A DNA stretch of 64,000 nucleotides from SM1-73 sp964588305 (GTDB taxonomy: Bacteria; Zixibacteria; MSB-5A5; SM1-73). Position 1 is the first letter of the stretch, and each line of letters begins with the position of its first letter. The notes below the pieces were generated by a model. It searched no databases. It saw nothing but the letters and a program-made list of their open reading frames with translations, and was not told where the DNA came from. The translations under genes and the position numbers were made by a program. The stretch lies in NCBI GenBank assembly GCA_964588305.1, contig CAZPOP010000012.1, positions 33,352-97,351 on the forward strand. The letters run 5' to 3'. Shown here piece by piece: positions 8,444 through 16,674 of this stretch.

Positions 8444-9289
8444 TTAGAAGAAATCAAACCCCGCATTCTTGAAAGCGCCGATCAGAGTCTCGTTCAGCTT
8501 GATCATCTCATCAGATGGATATCTGAGAGTGAAGAGAAACTGGGCATTGTTTTTTATGTTCAGTTTCTTCATCTGTTTTCTGATCGATTCGATATCGGCC
8601 CATTCCGGCTTTTGCTGCTTCTCTGCTTCCACAGCTTCCACATACGTGCGGTGCAGGTAGTTCTCCAAAGTATCCTCGAAATTGCCATATTTGTCTTCAA
8701 AGTTCTTTTTGATCTCATCATCAGTCAATTCTTTGTACTTCTCCCTATGCGCGATGACGTCGCGCTTCAATTTGGGAACGTTCTTCGGAACGGTCTTGGG
8801 ATACCCGATGGATAAGACCATCATGGGAAGAACATATTCAGGTATGGCGAAATGCTTCCTGGCCCTGTCTATCACATCCAGGATCGTGCCTATGTAAACC
8901 GATCCGAGTCCGTGGCCTTGGGCTAAGATTACGACGTTCTGGGCAGCGCACATAAGATCGGCGTAAGCAATCAGGAATTGCAAAAACGCCTTCTCCCCTT
9001 TGAAATCAGTTTCAAACATAGATGCCCATCTTTTGATCCTGAGGAAATCTACGCAGAAGATCATGGAGAGGGGAGCATTTCTTACCCACGGTTGCTCTCC
9101 AACCATTCTCGCCAGTTCTTTCCGTGCCTCAGCTTTCTGTACCAGGATGACCGAGATGGGCTGAATGTTTCCCCCGGAGGGAGCATTGTTTACGGCATCA
9201 AGGAGTTCTTCAACTATATGCTCCGGGATTTTTTGGTCCTTGAAGTTTCTGACCGATCTTCGCTTCATTATTAGATCATATAAGTTCAT
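8444..9289 (-). CDS. Nitroreductase-family FMN oxidoreductase
   Basis: A 281-residue flavoprotein. The N-terminus MKRRSVRNFKDQKIPE and AVNNAPSGGNIQP are the FMN-phosphate-binding segments of nitroreductases (R[RS].R.F and APS..N.QP). The centre AQNVVILAQGHGLGSVYIG and VLPMMVLSIGYPK are the second FMN-contact regions. The C-terminal ~90 residues after the core are charged and extended relative to the usual 170-220 residue enzymes. Such enzymes reduce nitroaromatics, quinones or, in some branches, dehalogenate; the natural substrate is unknown. The start follows GGAGGCTCTCC. It heads a probable two-gene unit with the ICMT-like gene. Confidence 0.88.
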   Translation of the reverse strand: MNLYDLIMKRRSVRNFKDQKIPEHIVEELLDAVNNAPSGGNIQPISVILVQKAEARKELARMVGEQPWVRNAPLSMIFCVDFLRIKRWASMFETDFKGEKAFLQFLIAYADLMCAAQNVVILAQGHGLGSVYIGTILDVIDRARKHFAIPEYVLPMMVLSIGYPKTVPKNVPKLKRDVIAHREKYKELTDDEIKKNFEDKYGNFEDTLENYLHRTYVEAVEAEKQQKPEWADIESIRKQMKKLNIKNNAQFLFTLRYPSDEMIKLNETLIGAFKNAGFDFF

Positions 9290-9353
9290 GGAGAGCCTCC
9301 GTGGTCGGCGGACATGCCTTATCTAGTGGGTTTATTATGCGAGGCACCCGAGG

Positions 9354-10046
9354 TCATTCGTCCCCCGCCACCTTCAGGACGACATTCGCCAAGCCTGACA
9401 CGCTGTCCAATTCTGCATCAGGAACCTCAAACGGTATCCTGGGCTGCTGATTCTTGTGGAGACCCAGGCGAATCAAGATGGTTCTCATACCCAGCAGTTT
9501 TGCCGGAATGACGTCCTTGTCTATTCTGTCTCCCACCATAATACACGACTGAGGGTGACCACCGCACGCTTTCACGATCTGCTCATAGAATCGTGGGTCC
9601 GGCTTGGTGGTGGAAAAGTCGTCCTGGGTTAAGCGATGGGTGAAGCAGTCCAGAATGGATTGTTCTTCCAAAAGCTCAAGCAACTCCTGACCGTATTGGC
9701 CGGCAATTCCAACTTCAAAACTCTGGCAGATTGCCCTGAGCTCGGTTTCGAATTCTGAATTCAGCTTGAGCGGTGGTTTCCGCTTTTGCCATTGGTCGAA
9801 ATACGACGCGTACAACTGATCGAACAGAGATCGGTTGCCTCTTACCCATTTCCAAAACACATACTGATATACACTCGGGCAAAAGCAGTTGACTGCTTCC
9901 TCGACGTCTGCGTAATACATGTCGATAGAATATCCGGGGATAATGGTGTTTAAGACCTCCACTGCGATCTGGGCTCGAACTTCTTCGTGCTCGGATTCAT
10001 CGAGAATGACCCCGCCAGCGTCTAGTAAAACGGTCGTTATCTTCAT
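9354..10046 (-). CDS. HAD-superfamily hydrolase (subfamily IA)
   Basis: A 230-residue HAD hydrolase. Motif I is TVLLDAGGVILDES, giving the nucleophile Asp but Gly where most family members have the acid/base Asp, as in the DAGGT branch. Motif III is in TTKPDPRFYEQ and motif IV in IMVGDRIDKDVIPA; a helical cap lies between. The likely role is dephosphorylation of a small phosphoester. The start at 10046 is chosen because the HAD fold begins at once there; the longer reading frame upstream runs into a palindromic repeat (10071-10168) and would add repeat-encoded residues. Confidence 0.85.
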   Translation of the reverse strand: MKITTVLLDAGGVILDESEHEEVRAQIAVEVLNTIIPGYSIDMYYADVEEAVNCFCPSVYQYVFWKWVRGNRSLFDQLYASYFDQWQKRKPPLKLNSEFETELRAICQSFEVGIAGQYGQELLELLEEQSILDCFTHRLTQDDFSTTKPDPRFYEQIVKACGGHPQSCIMVGDRIDKDVIPAKLLGMRTILIRLGLHKNQQPRIPFEVPDAELDSVSGLANVVLKVAGDE

Positions 10047-10070
10047 CTTACCCTTTACGTCAGCATTATT

Positions 10071-10168
10071 GTCGGGCAGCCCTCCGCCTTTGGCGGGGAC
10101 AGCCCGACCTACGTCATTCCGACCGAAGCGAAGCATCTCAGAGACCCTTCGCTTCGGTCAGGGTGACA
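10071..10168. repeat. Composite dispersed palindromic repeat
   Basis: Two adjoining elements. The first (10071-10112) starts GTCGGGC, ends GCCCGACCTAC and encloses CCGCCTTTGGCGG; the second (10113-10168) has GTCATTCCGACCGAAGCG facing CGCTTCGGTCAGGGTGAC around an AAGCATCTCAGAGACC loop. Related copies occur at 16051, 16447, 16545, 28776, 59620 and 61524, always between genes. Confidence 0.75.
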
Positions 10169-10204
10169 AGCCTGCCGGACACGCCCGGCGCACAAGACTT
10201 GGCC

Positions 10205-10783
10205 TCAGTTTATCTCAGAACGTAGTCTCTTTGCTACGTTTAAGACATTGCTTCCCAGAATCTCTGCTTGCGTTAAACGATTCTCTTGTTTTAGAATGTC
10301 TCCCGGTTCGGATGCTACTGCGGTAACTCCATTCAGTTCCCCCGGAATGCAGATGACGCCGCAAGAAAGCATCCAGTTGTAGACGGCGTTTATGGTGATG
10401 GTTTGTCCGCCGCAGGTTCCGGCCCCCACTGCGATGGCTCCTCCAGCTTTGCCCTCCAATGGCCTTTCTTCTCGAACAGCATAATGTCTGTCCAGCACGG
10501 CTAACAACTGCGCAGCAATATTCCTCGAATAAACCGGGCTGGAAACGATTATGGCATCACACCAGCGGAAGGCGTCATAGATGGGGTGCATGTCATCTTC
10601 GATTACGCACCTGCCTTGCTTTTTGCATTCTTCACATCCGCAGCAAGGCTGTACGGTCATCTCGCTTAGGCGAAAATGCTTTATTCCCCATCCCTGCTTT
10701 TCGAACGGGCGCAAAGCATATTGCAGAAGAATTTCACTATTGCCATTCTTTCTGGGCGTGCCAGATATGCCAAGAACTTTCAT
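10205..10783 (-). CDS. Flavodoxin-fold NAD(P)H-dependent FMN reductase / iron-sulfur flavoprotein family
   Basis: A 192-residue protein opening MKVLGISGTPRKNGNSE, the FMN-phosphate loop of the FMN_red family. The segment CCGCEECKKQGRCVIEDDM contains the compact Cys cluster that in archaeal and anaerobe iron-sulfur flavoproteins binds a 4Fe-4S cluster, followed by DAIIVSSPVYSRN, the typical FMN-isoalloxazine loop. GAIAVGAGTCGGQ is the third loop. It would transfer electrons in the cytoplasm; partners are unknown. The start at 10783 lies 7 nt from GAGGTG; two codons upstream (ATG at 10786, GTG at 10792) are also possible. Confidence 0.87.
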   Translation of the reverse strand: MKVLGISGTPRKNGNSEILLQYALRPFEKQGWGIKHFRLSEMTVQPCCGCEECKKQGRCVIEDDMHPIYDAFRWCDAIIVSSPVYSRNIAAQLLAVLDRHYAVREERPLEGKAGGAIAVGAGTCGGQTITINAVYNWMLSCGVICIPGELNGVTAVASEPGDILKQENRLTQAEILGSNVLNVAKRLRSEIN

Positions 10784-10850
10784 CATCAGCACCTCAAGTT
10801 GCAGCCAACAATTTCATATCAGAACCTCGTTTCCGGTTAGCTCGCTGCAC

Positions 10851-11588
10851 TTAAGTCACACCAGCAATTGATACAAGTGCATCCAACAACCCACAATTCT
10901 TGCACCCTTCAACTCCGTGAGGCGCCTCTGGCAGCTCGGAAATCTCCCGCACCCGCTTCAGTAAAACCGGAATATTGTCCGGCTTGAGCTCTATGGGAAG
11001 CAGTCTGCCGGAGAAGTTCATGGAGAAGCCATCATCAAGTATAAAGGAATCGACCTCGTCGACTGAAATGCCGGTTTGAGGCTCGTAGTATATGAGGCCA
11101 AGACCGGTTACAGGTTTAAAGCCTACTCTTTCTCCAATATATGCATAAGTATTGAGCTGCACTTCATACATGGGAAGGAGCTTATCCTGAGTGCCGGTGA
11201 ACCTGGAGGTTTTGTAATCAACGATGAAATATGAGCCGTCCCCTTTGGAAAGTATCTCGTCCGGGACACCGGTCAGCAAGATGTTTGTCTTCGGCTCGAT
11301 AACGGAGAATTTGGTGAAGTGAGGCACCTTCATGGGTTTTCCCAGAGAGCCGAAGCCGCCAAACCAGCCCGGGACCCGTTCGTGCTGCTCGTAATGCATG
11401 TTGGTTATCTTTTTGGTATATGAGTCGATTGACGAGAAGATGCCGGGGAAAATCTGAAAAGGTAGTTTGTGGCTGCAGCGCAACTTTATCCAGAAGCACC
11501 TGGGACAAAAATTGGGCAGTGCAAGCTCGCCTAAGTTCTTTGCCGATATTCTTACAGATTCACTTCGTTCATTATGAGTCTGTTCCAT
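10851..11588 (-). CDS. RecB/Cas4-like PD-(D/E)XK nuclease-family protein
   Basis: A 245-residue protein. The nuclease core is visible as LTGVPDEIL (first acidic residue), YFIVDYKTSR (D-x-K type second acid and lysine) and YEVQLNTYAYI (family QL..Y motif). The N-terminal ALPNFCPRCFWIKLRC and C-terminal GCKNCG place Cys pairs at both ends, as in Cas4/AddB proteins that hold a 4Fe-4S cluster. No cas gene or CRISPR array is present in the window, so a role in CRISPR is not supported; DNA repair or genome maintenance is likelier. The start follows GAGGAGATGTCACG. Confidence 0.8.
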   Translation of the reverse strand: MEQTHNERSESVRISAKNLGELALPNFCPRCFWIKLRCSHKLPFQIFPGIFSSIDSYTKKITNMHYEQHERVPGWFGGFGSLGKPMKVPHFTKFSVIEPKTNILLTGVPDEILSKGDGSYFIVDYKTSRFTGTQDKLLPMYEVQLNTYAYIGERVGFKPVTGLGLIYYEPQTGISVDEVDSFILDDGFSMNFSGRLLPIELKPDNIPVLLKRVREISELPEAPHGVEGCKNCGLLDALVSIAGVT

Positions 11589-11659
11589 CGTGACATCTCC
11601 TCGATTCTTGCAGTTCAGTATCCCGAAGGCTTAACAACTCTCATTTTGGAGTTACGGCG

Positions 11660-11676
11660 TCCCGCCGAAGGCGGGA
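11660..11676. repeat. 17-bp GC palindrome (free-standing copy)
   Basis: TCCCGCC-GAA-GGCGGGA. The same arms around a 3-nt centre occur at 17322-17338 (inside thyX) and 60149-60165, with a variant at about 10083. Confidence 0.8.
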
Positions 11677-11778
11677 TAAAATCCTTACGGATTAACTCCT
11701 TTTTTAGCTTTGTAGGTCAACCACCCCCAAGGTTATGTGACAACTCATTTTGCCAGCCGATCCTTTGAATATTCTGCC

Positions 11779-12102
11779 CTATGTCGCTGAAAACCAACCC
11801 TCTCTTTTCATTACCTCCATCGAAGCCCTGTTGCTGGGGCCGTCCCCTCTGGCTACCGTTACACCGACCTTTTCCCCGACCACACTGGATATCTGCGCAA
11901 CGTTTTTATGTGTAAATCCCGGGCACAGGAGAATCGAGTGAATGCCCTCGTCTTTGACAAGTTTTTTGCAGACTTCAACTGCCTGATTTTGATCCTTGAC
12001 CACCACTACAAAGAGTTTGAACCTGGGCGTTTCAATTATGCACCTGTGCTTCTCTGGATCTGCGTCAGGAGCATGGGCTAAGAAGGCTGCCTTAAATGCC
12101 AT
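11779..12102 (-). CDS. DUF6506-like small protein
   Basis: A 107-residue cytoplasmic protein beginning MAFKAAFLAHAPDADPEKHR and containing QAVEVCKKLVKDEGIHSILLCPGF, then KVGVTVARGD. The pattern of alternating strands and helices, and the opening segment, resemble what I recall as the DUF6506 family; no catalytic motif is evident and function is unknown. The start follows AGGAGACGACAAAT. It precedes the Cas4-like gene on the same strand by about 190 bp that includes the palindrome at 11660. Confidence 0.65.
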   Translation of the reverse strand: MAFKAAFLAHAPDADPEKHRCIIETPRFKLFVVVVKDQNQAVEVCKKLVKDEGIHSILLCPGFTHKNVAQISSVVGEKVGVTVARGDGPSNRASMEVMKREGWFSAT

Positions 12103-12231
12103 ATTTGTCGTCTCCTATTCTGGTTTTTGTGTCGATAGGCCGGTTGATTCCTGTTAATCACTTCATACCCGGACCTCGTTTCCTTTCTGCTTCTCTTCCG
12201 CAGGTCAACCATGCCGAAAGGTTTGCTCGAT

Positions 12232-12648
12232 CTATTTTTTAAAGGCTGCCAGTATGTCAGCGGTATCGTAGTAGTGCTTGAGCTTGGTGATCTTCCCGTC
12301 TCGCACAGTTAAAACCATCACCCAATCGTGCTCGTAGTTTTTGCCAGTGGAGTTCACGGTACCTCGATTCTTTCCCTCGACAATTACCCGGTCATCTTGG
12401 GCGGTGAATTGCAGAGCTTCCAAACGTTCGGGCTGCACTGCTTCGAAGAGCTCCTTGAAAAAGGTTGCTACCTGTTCACGGCCGTGACGCGGTCTGGTCC
12501 ATAAGATCTCCCTCGATACGGCGCGGGTAACCGGTGACTGCCAATATACATCTTCTGCCAGAGTGTCCAAAACGGCCGGCAGGTTGCGCTGGTCAAAGCC
12601 TGCAAACATTTGCTGCACTATCTGTACGTTTTCTTGTTCCTTCGTCAT
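12232..12648 (-). CDS. NTF2-like / SnoaL-like protein
   Basis: A 138-residue protein of the cone-shaped NTF2/ketosteroid-isomerase fold. Visible features are the opening helix VQIVQQMFAGFDQRNLPAVLDTLAEDVYWQSP, here listed by its key parts (FAGF, LPAVLDTLAEDV), then HGREQVATFFKEL and the C-terminal strand pair DWVMVLTVRDGKITKLKHY. Family members are isomerases, dehydratases or simply ligand-binding proteins; no specific activity is predicted. The start follows GCAGGGGGTATA. Confidence 0.8.
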   Translation of the reverse strand: MTKEQENVQIVQQMFAGFDQRNLPAVLDTLAEDVYWQSPVTRAVSREILWTRPRHGREQVATFFKELFEAVQPERLEALQFTAQDDRVIVEGKNRGTVNSTGKNYEHDWVMVLTVRDGKITKLKHYYDTADILAAFKK

Positions 12649-12799
12649 TATACCCCCTGCTTCTGCGAGCTAAGTTTTCCAAATGAACCACCCCAAAGGA
12701 TAGTCTTGTGGGTCTGGTCGCGTCCAAACCGACGCCTATCCGGGCGAGCTACCCGACACCCACAGCATTGTCGGGCATTCGACGGGAACCTGAGGGGCT

Positions 12800-13336
12800 C
12801 TACTTCAAGGCCATACCACAAAACGGGCAGTATTTCCAGCCAACTTCCTTAAACTGCCTGGAACACTTGGGGCACAGCTTCGCCTTCTTGAGTTTAACGG
12901 TTATGCCTTCTATCTTGTCACTTCCCAGCCAGCCGCTTTCGCGCTCGCTTCCCCAGTTTCCGTGTGAGCAGTCCACATAGATATCGTCATAGACTGCCCC
13001 ATCACGAAATGTTATCTTCGCTTTCCGGATGCCCGTGGGAATGTTGGCGCTTTTCATGGTCGTCTTCTCTGAAGCAGTGAAACCAATGAAGTCCATGCTT
13101 GAAATCCCTGCAAGCTGCAGCTTGGACAGGTTTGCCGTGGCGCCTTTCATATCCTTGAGGTCTTTGGAGTAGGGTAAAATGTCTTCCTTCGATTCGCTGG
13201 CTAATACCCTGAGCCTGCTGTAGGCAGTCTTGGTGCCGTCCTTGAACAGGATTTCTCCGGTGTAGTCCCCTTGCCCCGCCCATGACGGGATCAGAGGCAC
13301 CAAGATCAACAATATGGTAACGAGAAATGATCTCAT
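12800..13336 (-). CDS. Exported protein with C-terminal zinc ribbon
   Basis: A 178-residue protein. It starts with a signal peptide (MRSFLVTILLILVPLIPSWA, cleavage probably after WAG or SWA). The mature part has a strand-rich domain with two similar segments, GEILFKDGTKTAYSRLRV and AKITFRDGAVYDDIYVD, and ends in a zinc ribbon CPKC-x12-CPFCG. A zinc ribbon after a signal peptide is uncommon. The start at 13336 is set by GAAAGGAGGAGGTG; a longer frame reaching 13606 lacks a signal and overlaps the preceding repeat DNA. Function unknown. Confidence 0.75.
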   Translation of the reverse strand: MRSFLVTILLILVPLIPSWAGQGDYTGEILFKDGTKTAYSRLRVLASESKEDILPYSKDLKDMKGATANLSKLQLAGISSMDFIGFTASEKTTMKSANIPTGIRKAKITFRDGAVYDDIYVDCSHGNWGSERESGWLGSDKIEGITVKLKKAKLCPKCSRQFKEVGWKYCPFCGMALK

Positions 13337-13454
13337 CACCTCCTCCTTTCTAGTGGGTAATGGTAGATAACTGGTTTTCATCCGAGCTTTGATTCCTCTC
13401 TGTCCGTATGAAAAAACTGCGGCCGCAGACTTTGGTCTGCTTGAATGCTTTCCA

Positions 13455-13482
13455 GCGCCCAAATGGGCGGCTACAAATGTAA
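13455..13482. repeat. Dispersed GCGCCCA...TGGGCGGCTACAAA repeat
   Basis: GCGCCCAAATGGGCGGCTAC followed by AAA. The same motif forms the arms of the element at 17992-18126 and a related block precedes dnaG at about 48450-48486. Confidence 0.65.
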
Positions 13483-13562
13483 CAGCGTTTTGTAGGTCAA
13501 CCATCCTGAAGGTCTTGTCCGGATTATTCACTGCCAAGGATGGTTGACAACTGTTTTTGTCT

Positions 13563-15554
13563 TCAGTGTTTATGTAATTCGGTGATCTTTTGAATAATAC
13601 TTTCAAGAGTTGGGATTCGATGATTCTTCTCGTAAACCAGTTCTATAAAGCGGGACGCTCCTTCAATATTTTTGCAGGCACGTGCCAGATCATCATATCC
13701 CAGTTCCGATGCAACTTGTTTTCGAATAGTTTGGAAGGCTTCAGCACCCAATTCTTCCTTTAACGTTCCTTCAAGGTCTTCTTTCAATACAGCCCAAGTT
13801 CCATGAACCTGAGTAACCGGGAAATCCTCGATCGGTGCGCCCGCTAACCGGAGGTATCTATGATTGCGGTTTTTCGCTTCATTTTCCTTTTTGGCTTTGC
13901 CAGCGAGATGGGAATCCGCATCAAAAACGAAGTAAGTGGAAATCGAAAGTCCTCGAAAGATCACCACAGGCCGATCCAGATTGTTCTTTCCGCCGGCTGG
14001 AGCGACCACTATTCCAAGCTGAGACCAATCTTTCTCCATGATCTCTTGAAGCTTCCACAATGTGCAGACATCCGATGGGCCTTCGACCACAACAACCACG
14101 TCCGCAAAAAAACCCTCATTGACAATAGTGTTCATAACTGACGTTGCTCGGGCTCTAAAACTGTCTCTGGTGAAATCAGATGGATTCGCCGTGCATATTT
14201 TGGCTAATTCCGCAGCTGCCTTGTCGAGAGAGAAAGAGGTGACAACACTGTGCGGCACAGTTGTGTCTGGCGACGGCTCTTTTCTAAGAACTCGAATCTG
14301 GTCAAAGCGCTGCAGGTCCACGAAATACGGAGAATGGGTCGTGTAGATGATTTGGTTGCTGGACGCGAGGCCTTCTCCCCCATTCTGGGAAAGTCGAAGC
14401 AACAGATTTGCCAAGTAACGGCACCTTGAAGGGTGGAGATACAACTCAGGTTCCTCGAGGGCGAGAATGAGATCAGGGCTTTGGATGGATTCCAGTTCTT
14501 CGCTAACCGATTCGCTTACGTCTTCTTCGGCCGATCCCGGGGACGGGGACTCAAGTGGAACCGTCATCGCCAAATGTTGCAGTAAGGTTACAATTAGCGC
14601 TCGTTGCAGGCCGTGACCTTTTCGGGTTATTTCACCCTCAAACGTATCCTCTATAAGGGTTGCCTTGGCTTCGGGAACAGGAAGTTGCGGAGGCTTCACC
14701 TCATCCCAGTTCAATCGTAACTGTGAGCCGGGAGCAAACTTTTCAAGCGTCTGAGAAATCGAAATGCCAAGCTCCGGTAACTCAGTGAGATTGTCAGAGC
14801 TAAAAAGACTCCTCACTCTTTCCTCAAATTCCTCTTTGAACGTCTTTATGTCCTTCCGAGAGTTGATCTTTCTCAATACGATCATGTCCAATATCTGGTA
14901 GATAGCTCCCTTCTTAGCGCTTGCCTCATCTGAGGCCTCGCGAACTGCCGGCACCAAAACGAACTTCGTGAACTTGTCCAGTTTGCCTCCGCCGATATTT
15001 CTGGGGCCGAAAAACTGTGCTTCGCGCTCGATTGGTTCCATAAGTTGTGGATTAGTAGCTTCATATTGCCTCATCAGCTCTTCAACTGCATCTGCACTTC
15101 GCGGGTTTCCGGCCAGACTCGGAAGCTCGCCACGATCGACTAGTTTTTTGTACGCTTGGACCTGATCTCTTCTTCCGGAGATCGACCGTATGTCAGCAAA
15201 CTGCGGAATTTGCATGGCAGCGCCATAATAGCCCTGAGAAATGCGACCGTTTTCGCTTGAAATTCGTTTCGTGACCATTAATGTATCGTCTCGAATGAAC
15301 GACTTAAATTCTCTTTTTTCATCGTCTCGCAGATTACCATACGCTATCCGGATTTCGATGGGCGAACGCATGTCGCGCTCGAAGAAATCTTCGTCTGTTA
15401 CCGGGGCTGCAATATCGTAAAAAGTCTCTATGGCATGAAGAAAGCAAGATTTGCCAGCACCGTTCCGGCCTACAATCACGGTAAGATTATCACATTGGAT
15501 CCTTGCTTCTCGGATTGAGCGAAAATTCCTGACCTCAACACTCCTTACTATCAT
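13563..15554 (-). CDS. OLD-family ATP-dependent endonuclease (ATPase plus TOPRIM)
   Basis: A 663-residue protein. The N-terminus has VEVRNFRSIREARI and the Walker A loop VIVGRNGAGKSCFLHAIE; the ABC-type signature region lies in ITRKGHGLQRALIVTLLQ and Walker B in LILALEEPELYLHPSR, followed by IYTTHSPYFVDL (switch His). The C-terminal third is a TOPRIM domain: VVVVEGPSDVCTLW (catalytic Glu) and YFVFDADSHL (D-x-D). OLD nucleases act on DNA in anti-phage defence or repair. No UvrD/PcrA-like GajB partner lies beside it, which fits class 1 (stand-alone) OLD. The start follows GAGGTGGAGTAAA. Confidence 0.9.
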   Translation of the reverse strand: MIVRSVEVRNFRSIREARIQCDNLTVIVGRNGAGKSCFLHAIETFYDIAAPVTDEDFFERDMRSPIEIRIAYGNLRDDEKREFKSFIRDDTLMVTKRISSENGRISQGYYGAAMQIPQFADIRSISGRRDQVQAYKKLVDRGELPSLAGNPRSADAVEELMRQYEATNPQLMEPIEREAQFFGPRNIGGGKLDKFTKFVLVPAVREASDEASAKKGAIYQILDMIVLRKINSRKDIKTFKEEFEERVRSLFSSDNLTELPELGISISQTLEKFAPGSQLRLNWDEVKPPQLPVPEAKATLIEDTFEGEITRKGHGLQRALIVTLLQHLAMTVPLESPSPGSAEEDVSESVSEELESIQSPDLILALEEPELYLHPSRCRYLANLLLRLSQNGGEGLASSNQIIYTTHSPYFVDLQRFDQIRVLRKEPSPDTTVPHSVVTSFSLDKAAAELAKICTANPSDFTRDSFRARATSVMNTIVNEGFFADVVVVVEGPSDVCTLWKLQEIMEKDWSQLGIVVAPAGGKNNLDRPVVIFRGLSISTYFVFDADSHLAGKAKKENEAKNRNHRYLRLAGAPIEDFPVTQVHGTWAVLKEDLEGTLKEELGAEAFQTIRKQVASELGYDDLARACKNIEGASRFIELVYEKNHRIPTLESIIQKITELHKH

Positions 15555-15662
15555 TTTACTCCACCTCCCCCTCTTTAACCCCAGAGTGCCACGTAGGCAT
15601 CTTCCTATTCGTGGCCATCGCGGCTTTTAGGGCGCTTCCCGGAGCCCTTGCCTGACCACTCT

Positions 15663-15989
15663 CTATCTCTGCCGACCATCGGCTGCGGGTATTGAAAAGT
15701 AGACGGTTGGGAATATCTCGTGATTGAACGGGTTATATTCTCTTCTCGGGGAGAACGCTTCCTCCTTTATCATCGCGTGAGCAAATGAACTAACCCTCGG
15801 ATTCTTCCAACCTGTCGGTTCGCCACTCCTGCTATGTCCCCTGATCTGGTATAAGTGAAACAGCCGTTTGCCTGTGACGGAAAGGTAAACCATGTATGGC
15901 TCCACTAGATGGGTGCCCCCGGTTTTGCTTACCAGTTCGCAAAGTTTCAGATCCTTCGCTGCTCCTATGAAGGTTTTTTCTACATCCAT
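15663..15989 (-). CDS. Hypothetical protein, beta-rich, possible WYL-like segment
   Basis: A 108-residue protein that I do not recognise with confidence. It contains HLVEPYMVYLSVTGKRLFHLYQIRG (parts: VEPYMVY, KRLFHLYQIRG), which resembles the strand pattern of WYL-type ligand-binding domains, then WKNPRVSSFAHAMI and SPRREYNPFN. No helix-turn-helix is present. The start follows AAAAGGAGGGACGA, a strong ribosome-binding site, which supports it as a real gene. It lies about 108 bp upstream of the OLD nuclease gene on the same strand and could be its cotranscribed partner. Confidence 0.6.
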   Translation of the reverse strand: MDVEKTFIGAAKDLKLCELVSKTGGTHLVEPYMVYLSVTGKRLFHLYQIRGHSRSGEPTGWKNPRVSSFAHAMIKEEAFSPRREYNPFNHEIFPTVYFSIPAADGRQR

Positions 15990-16050
15990 TCGTCCCTCCT
16001 TTTCACCGCTTATTAGATTTTTGTCAAGCAGTCCTTGCGGACATGCTTGA

Positions 16051-16130
16051 CCTACACGCTACCCGACACCCACCTTGTCGGGCAGGCTTCCCTTCGACAA
16101 GCTCAGGGCAAAGCCGCCAGCCCGACCTAC
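16051..16130. repeat. Dispersed CCCGACA/GTCGGGC palindromic repeat
   Basis: ACCCGACACCC faces TTGTCGGGC, followed by a CTTCGACAAGCTCAGGGC block and GCCCGACCTAC. It occupies most of the gap between the holin-like gene and the 108-residue gene. Confidence 0.7.
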
Positions 16131-16132
16131 TG

Positions 16133-16402
16133 TTATACTCCCTGTGTGCTTGAGGTGCGTGGGGTGAGTAGGTTGTATAACCAGGCGAAGATCGCACCAC
16201 CAATAAGCCCATCCACAAATGCCCAAAGCAATCCTATAATGCTGCCTAACGGGCTAATACAATAGCCAAGATAGACGCGACCGATAAAGGTAGGCTCACC
16301 GGTGGCTCCGCCAAAGACAATAATCCACCAGGTGATTACAAAAAGCCCGAGTCCCCAGATTATTGCACAGGTAAGCGCAAAAGCTTTTACGTTTAGTTTC
16401 AT
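16133..16402 (-). CDS. Small membrane protein of the 'bacteriophage holin' annotation family
   Basis: An 89-residue protein with two or three hydrophobic segments (AFALTCAIIWGLGLFVITWW and the glycine-rich SIIGLLWAFVDGLIGGAIFA) separated by a loop GEPTFIGRVYLGY. I recall closely similar bacterial proteins being labelled 'bacteriophage holin', but no phage gene is nearby, so this is better read as a small inner-membrane protein of unknown role. The start at 16402 is preferred because TAGGAG lies 9 nt upstream; an ATG at 16411 would overlap the ribosome-binding site. Confidence 0.7.
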   Translation of the reverse strand: MKLNVKAFALTCAIIWGLGLFVITWWIIVFGGATGEPTFIGRVYLGYCISPLGSIIGLLWAFVDGLIGGAIFAWLYNLLTPRTSSTQGV

Positions 16403-16446
16403 ACCGGACATCTCCTATTTAGTTTTTTTGGTGTCGGGCAGTATAG

Positions 16447-16476
16447 TGTCGGGCACCCTGCGGGAGCCCGACCTAC
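16447..16476. repeat. Dispersed GTCGGGC/GCCCGACCTAC hairpin
   Basis: GTGTCGGGCA and GCCCGACCTAC around a CCCTGCGGGA loop, a copy of the family also found at 10071, 16051, 59620 and 61524. Confidence 0.75.
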
Positions 16477-16544
16477 CGCTCTTCCTCTTTCTTGAAAGCT
16501 ACCTTATTCTCTTCATCTATCTCAAAATCCCAGAACACCCCCGT

Positions 16545-16642
16545 TGTCATTCTGACCCCGCCTTTGGTCTTCGACCCTGAGGGCTCAGACCCGAAGGGCG
16601 GGGGAAGAATCTTAGAGACCCTTCGCTTCGCTCAGGGTGACA
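16545..16642. repeat. Dispersed TGTCATTCTGA palindromic repeat
   Basis: TGTCATTCTGA (16545-16555) faces TCAGGGTGACA (16632-16642) around a core with GAATCTTAGAGACC. Same family as 10113 and 28776. It lies downstream of thyX. Confidence 0.75.
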
Positions 16643-16674
16643 CCCTCGTTCTCCGTTCGCTCATGGTGGCATTC

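Noticed and set aside
16133..16402. Prophage, on account of the holin-like name
   Set aside because: No integrase, terminase, capsid or lysin gene lies nearby; the label comes from a loose family name.
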